Of a DNA stretch of 64,000 nucleotides, positions 28,199 through 37,020 are shown in pieces. The notes below the pieces were generated by a model. It did no database searches, was not told the DNA's origin, and was given only the letters and a program-made list of their open reading frames with translations. Source of the stretch: Sulfitobacter brevis (GTDB lineage: Bacteria > Pseudomonadota > Alphaproteobacteria > Rhodobacterales > Rhodobacteraceae). The DNA is taken from positions 1 to 64,000 of the forward strand of contig NZ_FOMW01000016.1 in assembly GCF_900112755.1 (NCBI RefSeq). Reading direction: 5' to 3'. Numbering within the stretch: the first letter of the stretch is position 1; every line of letters starts with the position of its first letter. Both the position numbers and the translations under genes were made by a program.

Positions 28199-29974
28199 TT
28201 ACTCTCCTAATGCGATGCCTTCGCGGCGCGGGTCGGCCCCGCCGTGCAATCCGTTATCTATTGAAATCATGTGAAGCCCCGAAGTCAGGTCGCGCACGCC
28301 CACCTCATATCCCATCGCCTCCAGCCCTTCGGCCATATCGGCAGCGGCAGTGCCCTGCTCCAGATCATAGGCACCAAAACGGTTAACCGCATGCGGCACG
28401 CTCACCGCCTGTTGCACATTCATGCCCCAATCAAGATGCGCGATTATCGCCTCGGCGACATAGCCGATAATCCGGCTGCCTCCGGGTGAGCCGACAGCCA
28501 GAACCGGCCTGCCATCCTTCATCAAAATGGTCGGCGCCATCGAAGATCTGGGCCGTTTGCCCGGCTCCACACGGTTGGCAATTGGTACCCCGTCCGCATG
28601 GCTGGCAAAGGAGAAGTCGGTCAACTCGTTGTTGAGTAAAAAACCCCCGACCATCAGACGACTGCCAAATCCATTTTCAATGGTGGTGGTCATGCTGGCG
28701 ACGTTGCCAAAACTGTCGACGATCGAGATGTGCGAGGTCGAAGGCAGCTCAATCGAAGTATCATCGGCCCAAAGCAGGGCGTGATCAAACTCGGGAGTCC
28801 CCGCCGAGACCTCCGGCAACCGTTCGGCGCCCAGCAATTTGGCCCGCTCTTCCAGATAGGCAGGGTCCAACAAGCCGTTCACTGGCACCGGCACGTAATC
28901 GCTGTCTGCCAGATAGCGCCCGCGATCTGCAAAGGCCAACCGCGACGCATCGCCGATCAAACGTCGGACCTGCAGATCTTCCGGCCCCGCGTGCAAATCA
29001 TAACCTTCAAGCAAGCCCAATATCTGCCCCACGGCCACGGCCCCCGACGAAGGCGGCCCCATCCCGCAAATGTCATGACCGCGATACGCACTGCAAACCG
29101 GCGCGCGTTCTTTAACGCGGTAGATCGACAAATCGAGTTCCGACAACACGCCGGGATTGTCCGCCCCCTGCACCGCCGCCGCAATCATGCGCGCCATTTC
29201 GCCACGATAAAATGCCTCGGCGCCTTCTTTGGCCACCACCCGCAAAGTCTGCGCATAGGCCGGATTTTTCAGCTCCTCTCCGGCCTCTAGCGCCGCACCG
29301 CCTGGCAGGAAATAAGCGGCAGTCGCGTCTGAGCGGGCCAACCGCTCGGCATCCTCGGCGACCAATGCCGCCAATCGCGGTGATACAACAAATCCGCCCT
29401 CGGCCAGATAAATCGCAGGCTGCAACAGCCCCGCCCAATCCGCCGTGCCCCATCGGGCATGAACCTCCCCCATCAGAGCCGGCGTCCCCGGCGTCCCGAC
29501 CGATAATCCACCCACCACCGCATCGAAAAACTTCAGCGGCGCGCCAGCTTCGTCCTGAAATAGCCGCGGGGTCACAGCCAGAGGCGCGGTCTCGCGCCCG
29601 TCCAAGGTCGTCAACGCTTTCGATGCTGCATCATACCAAACAAGAAACGCACCGCCGCCCAAGCCCGAAGATTGCGGCTCGACCAGACCCAACACCGCCT
29701 GAACCGCCACCAAAGCGTCCGCAGCAGTCCCGCCAGCACGCAATACCTCCGCGCCAGCCTGCACGGCCAAAGGATGCGCCGCCGCAACCATCCAGTCTTG
29801 TGCGGTCACCGGTTTGCCATCCGCCTTTGCCTGCATCGCAAGCTGCACCTGTGACGAGACGGCCTCAACCGCGCCGACAGCCGCCCCTTCGGGTGCGACT
29901 CCGTCTGCCGCCTGCTGCGCGAAACCCGCAGTGCCAGCCGCCAGCAACAAACCTGAAACTAAAAGACGAAACAT
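28199..29974 (-). CDS. ggt: Gamma-glutamyltransferase
   Basis: An N-terminal-nucleophile hydrolase that cleaves gamma-glutamyl bonds, for example in glutathione, in the periplasm. The 591-residue proenzyme has a signal peptide (MFRLLVSGLLLAAGTAGFA). The self-cleavage site is at the Thr of LPSTSHISIVDSFGN, and this Thr becomes the nucleophile of the small subunit. The glycine pair GSPGGSRIIGYV follows, and GRETAPL lies in the large subunit. I start at 29974 because AAAAGGAGGGG stands just upstream; the frame is open to 30034. It lies in the five-gene minus operon. Confidence 0.93.
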   Translation of the reverse strand: MFRLLVSGLLLAAGTAGFAQQAADGVAPEGAAVGAVEAVSSQVQLAMQAKADGKPVTAQDWMVAAAHPLAVQAGAEVLRAGGTAADALVAVQAVLGLVEPQSSGLGGGAFLVWYDAASKALTTLDGRETAPLAVTPRLFQDEAGAPLKFFDAVVGGLSVGTPGTPALMGEVHARWGTADWAGLLQPAIYLAEGGFVVSPRLAALVAEDAERLARSDATAAYFLPGGAALEAGEELKNPAYAQTLRVVAKEGAEAFYRGEMARMIAAAVQGADNPGVLSELDLSIYRVKERAPVCSAYRGHDICGMGPPSSGAVAVGQILGLLEGYDLHAGPEDLQVRRLIGDASRLAFADRGRYLADSDYVPVPVNGLLDPAYLEERAKLLGAERLPEVSAGTPEFDHALLWADDTSIELPSTSHISIVDSFGNVASMTTTIENGFGSRLMVGGFLLNNELTDFSFASHADGVPIANRVEPGKRPRSSMAPTILMKDGRPVLAVGSPGGSRIIGYVAEAIIAHLDWGMNVQQAVSVPHAVNRFGAYDLEQGTAAADMAEGLEAMGYEVGVRDLTSGLHMISIDNGLHGGADPRREGIALGE

Positions 29975-30072
29975 GCTATCCCCTCCTTTTGGCCGAAAAC
30001 ATCTTGGGGGAGTGCGAGGGACCAAAGCGCCCACATTCCCTCAGAACCTCTTCCGGGCAAATCCCGGCAGAC

Positions 30073-31059
30073 TTACAACATTGATGGCACGACCTGATCT
30101 GGAGGTCGGTGTCCATCATCAAAAGTCTTGATGTTGATGATCACCTTCTCGCCCATCTCGATCCGCCCCTCCAAGGTTGCCGACCCCATATGCGGCAGCA
30201 ACACCACGTTATCCAACGTCCGCAGCCTCGGGTTGATCTCGGTGCCATGCTCATAGACATCAAGCCCCGCGCCCTTGATCTCTCCGGCGCGCAACATCCG
30301 GGTCAACGCATTCTCGTCAATTACCTCACCACGCGAGGTATTCACGATCACCGCATCAGGCTTCATCAACTTCAACCGTCGGGCATTCATCAAATGGAAG
30401 GTCGAGGGCGTATGCGGGCAATTGATGCTGATCACATCCATCCGCGCCACCATCTGGTCGAGGCTTTCCCAATAGGTCGCCTCCAGCTTCTGCTCGGTCT
30501 CGGCATGGACCCGCTTGCGGTTGTGATAATGCACCTGCATGCCAAAGGCCTGTGCGCGCCGCGCCACCGCCTGACCGATCCGGCCCATGCCCAAAATACC
30601 CAAACGCCGCCCGCTGACGCGCCCGCCCAGCAAGGCCGTCGGCGCCCAACCGGCCCAGTTACCTGCCTGCATCACTGCCATGCCCTCGGGCATCCGCCGA
30701 GTCACTGCAAGGATCAATGCCATGGTCATATCAGCCGTATCGTCGGTCAGCACACCCGGCGTGTTGGACACCAGAATGCCGCGTTGCCTTGCGGTGGCCA
30801 CGTCGATGTGATCGACCCCCGCGCCATAGTTGGCGATCAGCTTCAACCGCTCACCCGCCTGCCCGATCAGGGCCGCATCAATCTCGTCGGTAACCGTCGG
30901 CACCAGAACATCGGCGTTCTTCATTGCCTCGCCCAACTCGGCGCGCGTCATCGGCGCATCGCCCTCGCGCAACGTGACATTGAACAGTTCCGACAGCCGC
31001 GTTTCGACCACATCAGGCAACCGTCGCGTGACTACAACACTCAGCCGTTTCTTTGACAT
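30073..31059 (-). CDS. D-2-hydroxyacid dehydrogenase (glyoxylate/hydroxypyruvate reductase type)
   Basis: A 328-residue NAD(P)-dependent dehydrogenase. The dinucleotide motif is RLGILGMGRIGQAVARRAQA (about residues 153-172). The catalytic Arg is in NTSRGEVIDE, the Glu in GLDVYEHGTEI, and the His in LLPHMGSAT. The HYHNRKR stretch after the second beta strand suggests NADP preference. It resembles GyaR/GhrB proteins that reduce glyoxylate or hydroxypyruvate. It is the first gene of the operon with ggt, the GlcD-like oxidase and the demethylase, which points to C2/C3 acid and N-methyl-glycine metabolism. Confidence 0.9.
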   Translation of the reverse strand: MSKKRLSVVVTRRLPDVVETRLSELFNVTLREGDAPMTRAELGEAMKNADVLVPTVTDEIDAALIGQAGERLKLIANYGAGVDHIDVATARQRGILVSNTPGVLTDDTADMTMALILAVTRRMPEGMAVMQAGNWAGWAPTALLGGRVSGRRLGILGMGRIGQAVARRAQAFGMQVHYHNRKRVHAETEQKLEATYWESLDQMVARMDVISINCPHTPSTFHLMNARRLKLMKPDAVIVNTSRGEVIDENALTRMLRAGEIKGAGLDVYEHGTEINPRLRTLDNVVLLPHMGSATLEGRIEMGEKVIINIKTFDDGHRPPDQVVPSML

Positions 31060-31196
31060 CAGCCCTCCTCAGCGCTTGGCGCGCGTCTCATTGAAGGCCA
31101 TGGTGTCCCAAGCAGCGACGAGGCACAAGAACCCGCGCGGCAAAATGAGCAAAACACCAAACGACACCACTAAAAACGACTGTGCAGGCAGCGCTA

Positions 31197-31706
31197 ATGA
31201 ATCACCCGAAACTCCTCCGCGCCCTTGTGGCGCTCGTACTTGCGTTGCAAACCGTGGCCCCGTCGGTCGCGGCCCAAGAGGTTGGTGCCGTCACCAACCT
31301 TCCGGTGCCACGATTCGTCTCGATGAAAGCCAACGAGGGTAACGTGCGCCGTGGCCCATCGCTGACACATCGGATCGACTGGGTCTTTAAACGCCGTGAC
31401 ATGCCGCTGCGGATCACTGCAGAACACGGTCATTGGCGCCGTGTAGAAGACCGCGACGGCATGGGGGGCTGGGTGCATTATTCGCTTCTGTCCGGCACCC
31501 GCACTGTGCTCGTAGAGCAAGATATGATGCAGTTACACGTCCGCCCTGATCCCAAAGCGCCAATTGCCGCCGCGCTGGAAATCGGCGTGGTCGCGCGTCT
31601 GGGTGAATGTGATCTGGAATGGTGCGAATTGCGCTCGGGCGGGTTTAAAGGTTGGGCGCCGAAATCCCGCATCTGGGGTGTCGCGCCGGATGAAATCCGC
31701 GACTGA
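31197..31706 (+). CDS. Secreted bacterial SH3-domain protein
   Basis: A 169-residue exported protein with a signal peptide (KLLRALVALVLALQTVAPSV then AAQ). Two SH3b-like repeats follow: one with ANEGNVRRGPSLTHRIDWV (about 50-68) through GGWVHYSLL, the second with LHVRPDPKAPIAAALEIGVV and ends GWAPKSRIWG. Such proteins probably bind cell wall in the periplasm; function is unknown. I start at the ATG at 31197 because it opens the signal peptide; an ATG at 31182 is also in frame. It is divergent from the hydroxyacid dehydrogenase operon. Confidence 0.85.
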   Translation: MNHPKLLRALVALVLALQTVAPSVAAQEVGAVTNLPVPRFVSMKANEGNVRRGPSLTHRIDWVFKRRDMPLRITAEHGHWRRVEDRDGMGGWVHYSLLSGTRTVLVEQDMMQLHVRPDPKAPIAAALEIGVVARLGECDLEWCELRSGGFKGWAPKSRIWGVAPDEIRD

Positions 31707-31851
31707 CTTTTGAGGTTCGCCGCAACACGACGCTGGCGATCTGTCCCTCAACGCACCGTGCTTTGGCATTTCACCGTATAGGCCTGCGATTGCATGCCCG
31801 CCGTCTTTCCCGCAGACTGGAGATTATTCCCGTTTTGCCAAGGACACTGCG

Positions 31852-32844
31852 ATGCAAGCCATAACCTATGATACTTTCGGCCCCGCGCGGGCTGTCCTTT
31901 CCCTTAAGGACATCGAACAATCCGCGCTCAAGGCGGGCGAAGTGCGCGTCCGCTTGGTCTATTCGGGCGTGAACCCTTCCGATGTCAAAGCCCGCTCGGG
32001 CTCCCGGCCCGGCATCACCACGCCGCCCTTCCCTGTCATCGTGCCACACAGCGACGGCGCGGGCGAGATTGAAGCCGTGGGCGCGGGTGTTGACCCGTCG
32101 CGCGTCGGCCAGCGGGTCTGGGTCTGGAATGGTCAGTGGCAGCGCGCTTTTGGCACTGCCGCCACCCACATTACCCTGCCCGCGTATCAGGCAGTCCCTT
32201 TGCCGGCCTCGGTCGGCTTTGACACCGGTGCCTGCCTCGGCATTCCGGGGCTAACCGCCTGCCACGCGGTTTTCGGTGGCGGCGGCGTCGCCGGAGAAAC
32301 TGTGTTTGTGCAGGGCGGTGCGGGCACCGTGGGCCTGCTCGCTGTGCAATTGGCCAAATGGGGCGGCGCAAAAGTTATCTCGACCTGTAGCACCCGTGAC
32401 CGCGAGCGCGTTAGTGACGCCGGAGCCGATACGGTGCTGGCCTATGACGCCCCCGACCTTGCCGCTCAAGTGCTGGAAGCCAACGGTGGCAAACCTGTTG
32501 AAACGGTGGTCGAGGTCGAATTCGGCTGCAACATCGCGGTCGATAGTGCCGTGATCGCCCCGAATGGCCGTATCGCCGCCTATGGCTCTGCCAAAAAGAT
32601 GTCTGCCGAGCTTGAGTTCGGACCATTGCTGTTCAAAGCGGCCACCATCGACATCATCCTGATTTACCTGCTGCAATCAGGTGCCCGTGATAACGCCATC
32701 CACCGTCTGCACGACGCACTGGCGGACGGGGCGTTGACCTGCCCTATCGAGCATACTTTTGCCCTTGCCGAAACCGCCGCCGCGCATGAGGCGGTCGAAG
32801 CGGGCGGGCGTTTTGGCGCTGTTCTTGTGAGCTGCGCAGGCTAG
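31852..32844 (+). CDS. Zinc-independent quinone oxidoreductase (MDR superfamily)
   Basis: A 330-residue medium-chain dehydrogenase/reductase like NADPH:quinone oxidoreductase (Qor). It has VRLVYSGVNPSDVKARSG in the catalytic domain and no zinc ligand pattern. The Rossmann motif is VFVQGGAGTVGLLAVQLAKW (about residues 144-163), followed by VISTCST. It probably reduces quinones or alkenals with NADPH. It is a single gene; a perfect hairpin follows its stop. Confidence 0.9.
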   Translation: MQAITYDTFGPARAVLSLKDIEQSALKAGEVRVRLVYSGVNPSDVKARSGSRPGITTPPFPVIVPHSDGAGEIEAVGAGVDPSRVGQRVWVWNGQWQRAFGTAATHITLPAYQAVPLPASVGFDTGACLGIPGLTACHAVFGGGGVAGETVFVQGGAGTVGLLAVQLAKWGGAKVISTCSTRDRERVSDAGADTVLAYDAPDLAAQVLEANGGKPVETVVEVEFGCNIAVDSAVIAPNGRIAAYGSAKKMSAELEFGPLLFKAATIDIILIYLLQSGARDNAIHRLHDALADGALTCPIEHTFALAETAAAHEAVEAGGRFGAVLVSCAG

Positions 32845-32855
32845 TTATCGGGTCA

Positions 32856-32881
32856 ACGCCCTCGTTAAGGGCTGAGGGCGT
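32856..32881 (+). terminator. Possible terminator after the quinone oxidoreductase
   Basis: Inverted repeat ACGCCCTC/GAGGGCGT with a 10-base loop lies 12 bases after the stop codon. It lacks a clear T tract, so it is a candidate only. Confidence 0.45.
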
Positions 32882-32947
32882 GCGACCCTATGATATTGAA
32901 GTGATGCCCAAATGTGGCACCACTTCCCAAAGATTTGGATAAGAACC

Positions 32948-34264
32948 ATGCGTTTTGCCGTCGTCCTTATGTGCCTGTTCTTTGCGCTACCCAGCTTGGC
33001 GCAGACCACTGCCACCCAGCCGACAGGTACCATTGGCATTGATGACAGCACCACAACTGACGCCGCCATTGCCAACCGCATCCGCGATATCTTGCGCGAA
33101 CTCGCCGGCTACGGGGATGTCAGCGTGTCGGTCTCATCCGGCATCGTTACCTTGCAAGGCACCACGCTCGACACGCCCACAGCCGCGCGCCTCACCGATC
33201 TGGTCAACCGGGTCGAAGGCGTAATCGCCATCGAAAATGAGGTGCTAGAGACCACCGATGTTGTCGAACGTCTCAACCCTGCGCTGGCGCGGTTCAAAGC
33301 CCGAGGCACCCAACTCATCGCTTTTCTGCCACTCGCCGCTATTGGCCTTACTGTCTTTGTGCTGATCGTATTGCTCGGCTTCTTTCTTGCCCGCCTGCGC
33401 CAACCTTGGGAGCGGCTGTCACCCAACGCTTTCATCGCCGATATCTACCGGCAGATTCTGCGGCTGGTCTTTGTCATCGGCGGGCTGGTGGTGGCACTGG
33501 ATATCATCGGCGCCACAGCGCTGCTGTCCGGTATCCTCGGTGCGGCGGGAATTGTCGGGCTGGCGATCGGTTTCGCGGTCCGCGACACTGTGGAGAATTT
33601 TATCGCCTCTATCATGCTGTCGGTCCGCCAACCGTTCCGCCCCCATGACACGGTCGAGATTGACGGCGACCAAGGCAAGGTGATCCGCCTGACCAGCCGC
33701 GCCACCATCTTGCTTAGCTTTGACGGCAATCATATCCGCATCCCCAATGCGACCGTTTTCAAAAGCCGGATCATCAACTTTTCCCGCAATGCCGAACGCC
33801 GCTTCAGCTTTGCCCTCTCGGTCGGCCCCGACACCGATCTGGACAAGGCACGCCGTCTTGGCGAGGCGACGGTAGCCGCCCTGCCCTTCGTGCTGGAAGC
33901 CCCCGAAGCTTCCGCATGGATAGAATCGGTCGACGACTTTGGCTTTACCCTTCAGATGGCCGCGTGGATCAACCAGACCGACACCGACATCGTACTGGCC
34001 CGCAGCGAGGCGATCCGCCTGACACAGGCCGCCTTTGACGCCGCCGGCTTCCAGCCTGCCGTGCCAACCTATCGAATCGACCAGGTCCCACGCGCAGCTA
34101 AGCCTGTGGATCCGATTGCGGATATGTCTGCGGCCCCACAGGCGCCAGCGCCGGTCCAGCCGGTGACCGCCACTGCTGACAAAGAACTGGAGAGAATCGT
34201 CGCCCAAGAGCGCGCAGATTTGCCTCAAGGCGATCTCTTGCGGGCCGATGGCAGCGAGGAATAG
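32948..34264 (+). CDS. BON-domain mechanosensitive ion channel (MscS family)
   Basis: A 438-residue small-conductance channel. A signal sequence (MRFAVVLMCLFFALPSLAQ) precedes a periplasmic BON domain (about residues 38-100: GIVTLQGTTLDTPTAARL). Three membrane helices follow (about 120-230), the third with the pore-lining LGAAGIVGLAIGFAVRDTVE. The beta and alpha/beta domain follows (PFRPHDTVEIDGDQGKVI and the IPNATVFKSRIINFSRN block), and the tail is Pro/Ala rich. It releases solutes on hypo-osmotic shock. I start at 32948 because this ATG opens the signal peptide. Confidence 0.92.
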   Translation: MRFAVVLMCLFFALPSLAQTTATQPTGTIGIDDSTTTDAAIANRIRDILRELAGYGDVSVSVSSGIVTLQGTTLDTPTAARLTDLVNRVEGVIAIENEVLETTDVVERLNPALARFKARGTQLIAFLPLAAIGLTVFVLIVLLGFFLARLRQPWERLSPNAFIADIYRQILRLVFVIGGLVVALDIIGATALLSGILGAAGIVGLAIGFAVRDTVENFIASIMLSVRQPFRPHDTVEIDGDQGKVIRLTSRATILLSFDGNHIRIPNATVFKSRIINFSRNAERRFSFALSVGPDTDLDKARRLGEATVAALPFVLEAPEASAWIESVDDFGFTLQMAAWINQTDTDIVLARSEAIRLTQAAFDAAGFQPAVPTYRIDQVPRAAKPVDPIADMSAAPQAPAPVQPVTATADKELERIVAQERADLPQGDLLRADGSEE

Positions 34265-34324
34265 AATTTTTTGCCAAAACGGGTCTTGCGTCCCGCGCCG
34301 GACAACTCTAATTACGCCTCACGT

Positions 34325-34399
34325 TGGGATGTAGCCAAGTGGTAAGGCAACTGTTTTTGGTACAGTGTACCGTAGGTTCGAATCCTACCATCCCAGCCA
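34325..34399 (+). tRNA. tRNA-Gln (anticodon TTG)
   Basis: A complete cloverleaf can be drawn. The acceptor stem TGGGATG pairs with CATCCCA. The D arm is GCC-loop-GGC. The anticodon stem ACTGT/ACAGT holds a 7-base loop with TTG at 34357-34359, and the T arm is GTAGG/CCTAC with a TTCGAAT loop. The discriminator G is at 34396, and CCA is encoded at 34397-34399. It reads CAA glutamine codons. A tyrosine integrase begins just downstream on the same strand, so its 3' end is probably the attachment site of an island. Confidence 0.95.
34378..34399 (+). other. Probable attL at the tRNA-Gln 3' end
   Basis: The T-arm to CCA segment of tRNA-Gln is a classic integration target and is followed within about 100 bases by an integrase gene. 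I found no second copy of TTCGAATCCTACCATCCCA elsewhere in this window, so the partner site is either beyond the window or lost. Confidence 0.45.
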
Positions 34400-34488
34400 C
34401 AAAATCCAGAAAAAACCATAAAAACAGGCCTAACCGGCCTGATTCCGCACGGAAAGTGTCACAGTCCGAGAAAACTGTAACACGCAGT

Positions 34489-36636
34489 GTGACACATGGT
34501 CCCCGTCGGACCCGATATGCGCCCGCCCGCAAACACCCTCATTCGGCAGGCCCCTATCTGATGCGTCGGGGGCGAATCTTCTACTTTCGCAAGCGATTGC
34601 CTCTTGTCGGATCAAACCAGCAATCAAACCTGTTTCTGTGTCTCTCTTTGCAGACCGACCTCCCCTTCGACGCCGTGAAGCGCGCAGCCGCGCTGCTCAC
34701 GGTCTACGAGCGAGAGGAAAACAAGATCGTGGACGCCCTGGAGACCGGCACCTTGTGTGCAGAAGACATCAAAACCATTCTGACCGCGCAAATGCGCACG
34801 GCATTGGCCAAAATTCTGGCCATGCAGCCGGGCATGAAGGATTGGGACGAAAAAGACTTCGACGTCCGCATTGCAGCCCTGGAAGCTGAAAACAAAACAC
34901 TTCGGCGGGCTGCACGCGACGCAAATTGGGACAGTGTGCGCGATCTCCTGAAAGCTGCCGCGCAGTCGGTCGGTTTGAACATCCCCGATAACATCGGCGA
35001 TGATCTCGGGCGACAAGCCATCTCCGTTAAAAGGCGCCTCAATGATGTGGAAGTCGAAGTTCTCGAGGGGGACGATGTGCGCCAATGTGCAAAGCCGATC
35101 CTCGTCGAGTGCGGGGCGGAAAACTTCGAAAAGTTTATCACAGCACCGGTCACTGCGGGTGCGGCCTTTGAAATGGTCCGAAAACTATACCCGTCTCAAG
35201 CAATGCGGACCATAATCGATAGCTTTGAGAAAATTTACACCGAGCATTTTGGGAATACGCCTCCAACGGCCGTTCACCGGGCTCGACAAGAAGAGTTCTT
35301 TGCCTGGCTGTCTCGACTACCCAAAACGCACGGTAAGTCGCATGGCCGCAATCGCGCAACCAACGCAAAAGAAGAAAAGGGGAAAGGGCCACAAGGGAAA
35401 ATAGTTTCCAAAAACCAAGAAATTTCAGAGGCGGATGCCATGGACTACACTGTCATGGAGGAGATCCGCGCGATCAATGGCATCTCGCTGGTCGAGAAAA
35501 GAGCACAATTGGCAGAACGATTAGTGCCTCGCCTCACGATGTCCACTTTGAAAAAGAACCGCGATAGCTTGAGCCGTCTTTTCAAAGCCGCAGAGAAGCT
35601 TGGTGGCGAAGTCCCAAAAGTGGTGAGTTATAAAGACCTCGACGAGATTGTGAAAAGAGGAGCTCCCGACGACGAACTCTATGTCCGTGTCACCAAACCC
35701 AAGACGCGGATGCCTTGGACCAAAGATCGGATCGCCTCATTTCTATCCTGCCCGATTTATACCGGATGCCATACCAAACTCCATCGTTCAAGGAGAGGGC
35801 GGATTGTCGTACGTGACGCGACCTATTGGGTTCCTCTCATGGTGCTCACACTTGGATCTCGAATAGCTGAAATCCTACATCTCAAGAAGTCAGATGTGGT
35901 GCATCGGGATGGGCAGCTTTGCCTGACATTGAACTGGGGGCCTGAACACAGCGGAAAGTCTGAAAGCGCGCGGCGTATCCTGCCAGTGCCGGAGCTCCTA
36001 CTGCAACTCGGGTTCGCTGAATGGTTTCAACATCTGCCAGAAGCGCAGTTCATGCTGTTCCCGGACGCTCTGGCCCGCAGCCAGAAAGGCGACGTAACAA
36101 GTGCATTTGGCAAACACCTGCACCACATTCTCGAACGCCTTAAACTGGCTGATTTTGATCAGGATTTCTACGCGTCACGTAAGACTCTTTCGAGCATGCT
36201 GGATCATGCGGGGGTCCAAGAAAACCGGCGCCAGGCTATTGCTGGGCATCGGCATGGTACTGTGCTGAACTGTCACTATACCGCCCACGAAGTGGAGCAA
36301 TTGAAATCCGCACTCGATGTCGCGGATTTTCAACTCGAGATTAGCTTCGACCCGAAACTGGGATTTCCGGTCATCCGCAAATGCAATTTGGGAGGCAAGA
36401 TCGTATTGGACGTCGATGTGACACTGAAAGCTAATCATCAAGTCGCAACACTTTTGGTTCGAGACCCCGGCAAAGCTGAACCGGTGTTCGAGTACGCTTC
36501 GAGCGCCGATAATACGCGCCAAGAACGCTGCAAAGCAGCTCAGTCGATGGCTGCTATCGCAAAGCAATATTCTTTGCGAATGCCGCGCAATTCCGACAGG
36601 CGCAAGGCGATTGAGCACCTCATGGCATATGCGTAG
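34489..36636 (+). CDS. Tyrosine integrase of tRNA-Gln island (DUF6538-like N-terminus)
   Basis: A large tyrosine recombinase of about 715 residues. The N-terminus has the short basic motif YLMRRGRIFYFRKRLP seen in DUF6538-type phage integrases. A long helical middle follows (about 60-430). The C-terminal catalytic domain has LGSRIAEILHLKKSDV (first Arg), RKTLSSMLDHAG (second Arg) and AGHRHGTVLNCHY (His and nucleophilic Tyr). The His of the usual HxxR box is replaced by Tyr (YASR). The start is uncertain: GTG at 34489 or 34456, or ATG at 34561. The frame runs back through the tRNA. It integrates DNA into the neighbouring tRNA gene. Confidence 0.85.
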   Translation: MTHGPRRTRYAPARKHPHSAGPYLMRRGRIFYFRKRLPLVGSNQQSNLFLCLSLQTDLPFDAVKRAAALLTVYEREENKIVDALETGTLCAEDIKTILTAQMRTALAKILAMQPGMKDWDEKDFDVRIAALEAENKTLRRAARDANWDSVRDLLKAAAQSVGLNIPDNIGDDLGRQAISVKRRLNDVEVEVLEGDDVRQCAKPILVECGAENFEKFITAPVTAGAAFEMVRKLYPSQAMRTIIDSFEKIYTEHFGNTPPTAVHRARQEEFFAWLSRLPKTHGKSHGRNRATNAKEEKGKGPQGKIVSKNQEISEADAMDYTVMEEIRAINGISLVEKRAQLAERLVPRLTMSTLKKNRDSLSRLFKAAEKLGGEVPKVVSYKDLDEIVKRGAPDDELYVRVTKPKTRMPWTKDRIASFLSCPIYTGCHTKLHRSRRGRIVVRDATYWVPLMVLTLGSRIAEILHLKKSDVVHRDGQLCLTLNWGPEHSGKSESARRILPVPELLLQLGFAEWFQHLPEAQFMLFPDALARSQKGDVTSAFGKHLHHILERLKLADFDQDFYASRKTLSSMLDHAGVQENRRQAIAGHRHGTVLNCHYTAHEVEQLKSALDVADFQLEISFDPKLGFPVIRKCNLGGKIVLDVDVTLKANHQVATLLVRDPGKAEPVFEYASSADNTRQERCKAAQSMAAIAKQYSLRMPRNSDRRKAIEHLMAYA

Positions 36637-36810
36637 AGCAGCCCCTATCGCTCTAAAGTCGACTGAAGCGTCAACGCCCGGCGCCCCTGTAAGAAGCTTG
36701 TTGCCCGTGATCTATGAATAAGTCTTACTCGTTGAGGCGGAGCCGTAGAAAGCCAGCCGGCGGGGTTAGGTAAGCTGCACAACTGCGACTGACTATGATG
36801 GTCAGCAACT

Positions 36811-36925
36811 CAGGCTAACCTCTGAAAGCACCCGCTGGGCTGGCATCCGTGCGCCTGCCTACCCGCGAGCCAAGACGAAGCTCTGCCGCCGGCAGATTAA
36901 CGAGCGGAGGTCTTCAAGCTTGCAT
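36811..36925 (-). pseudogene. Decayed relative of the 51.4-kb small gene
   Basis: The minus strand reads LEDLRSLICRRQSFVLARG, a stop, then AGARMPAQRVLSE. This lines up with the C-terminal third of the intact protein at 51431-51853 (LEDFRGLILRWQSFALVRG then VRARMAARRVLAE), with identity high enough to be homology. The upstream two thirds are gone. It is a fossil of the same kind of mobile block that lies intact 15 kb further on. The rest of 36637-37020 has no gene I can support. Confidence 0.75.
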
Positions 36926-37020
36926 ATTAACATAACCGCGAAGCCTTCCTTAAAAGCAGGACCACTACAGATGATGACGACATTGCGGCTCTCAGAGCAA
37001 AATGCTGTTGCCACCTGCAG

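Noticed and set aside
29212..30084. A 290-residue Pro/Arg-rich plus-strand frame opposite ggt
   Set aside because: Composition is that of a shadow frame, and the opposite strand encodes intact gamma-glutamyltransferase.
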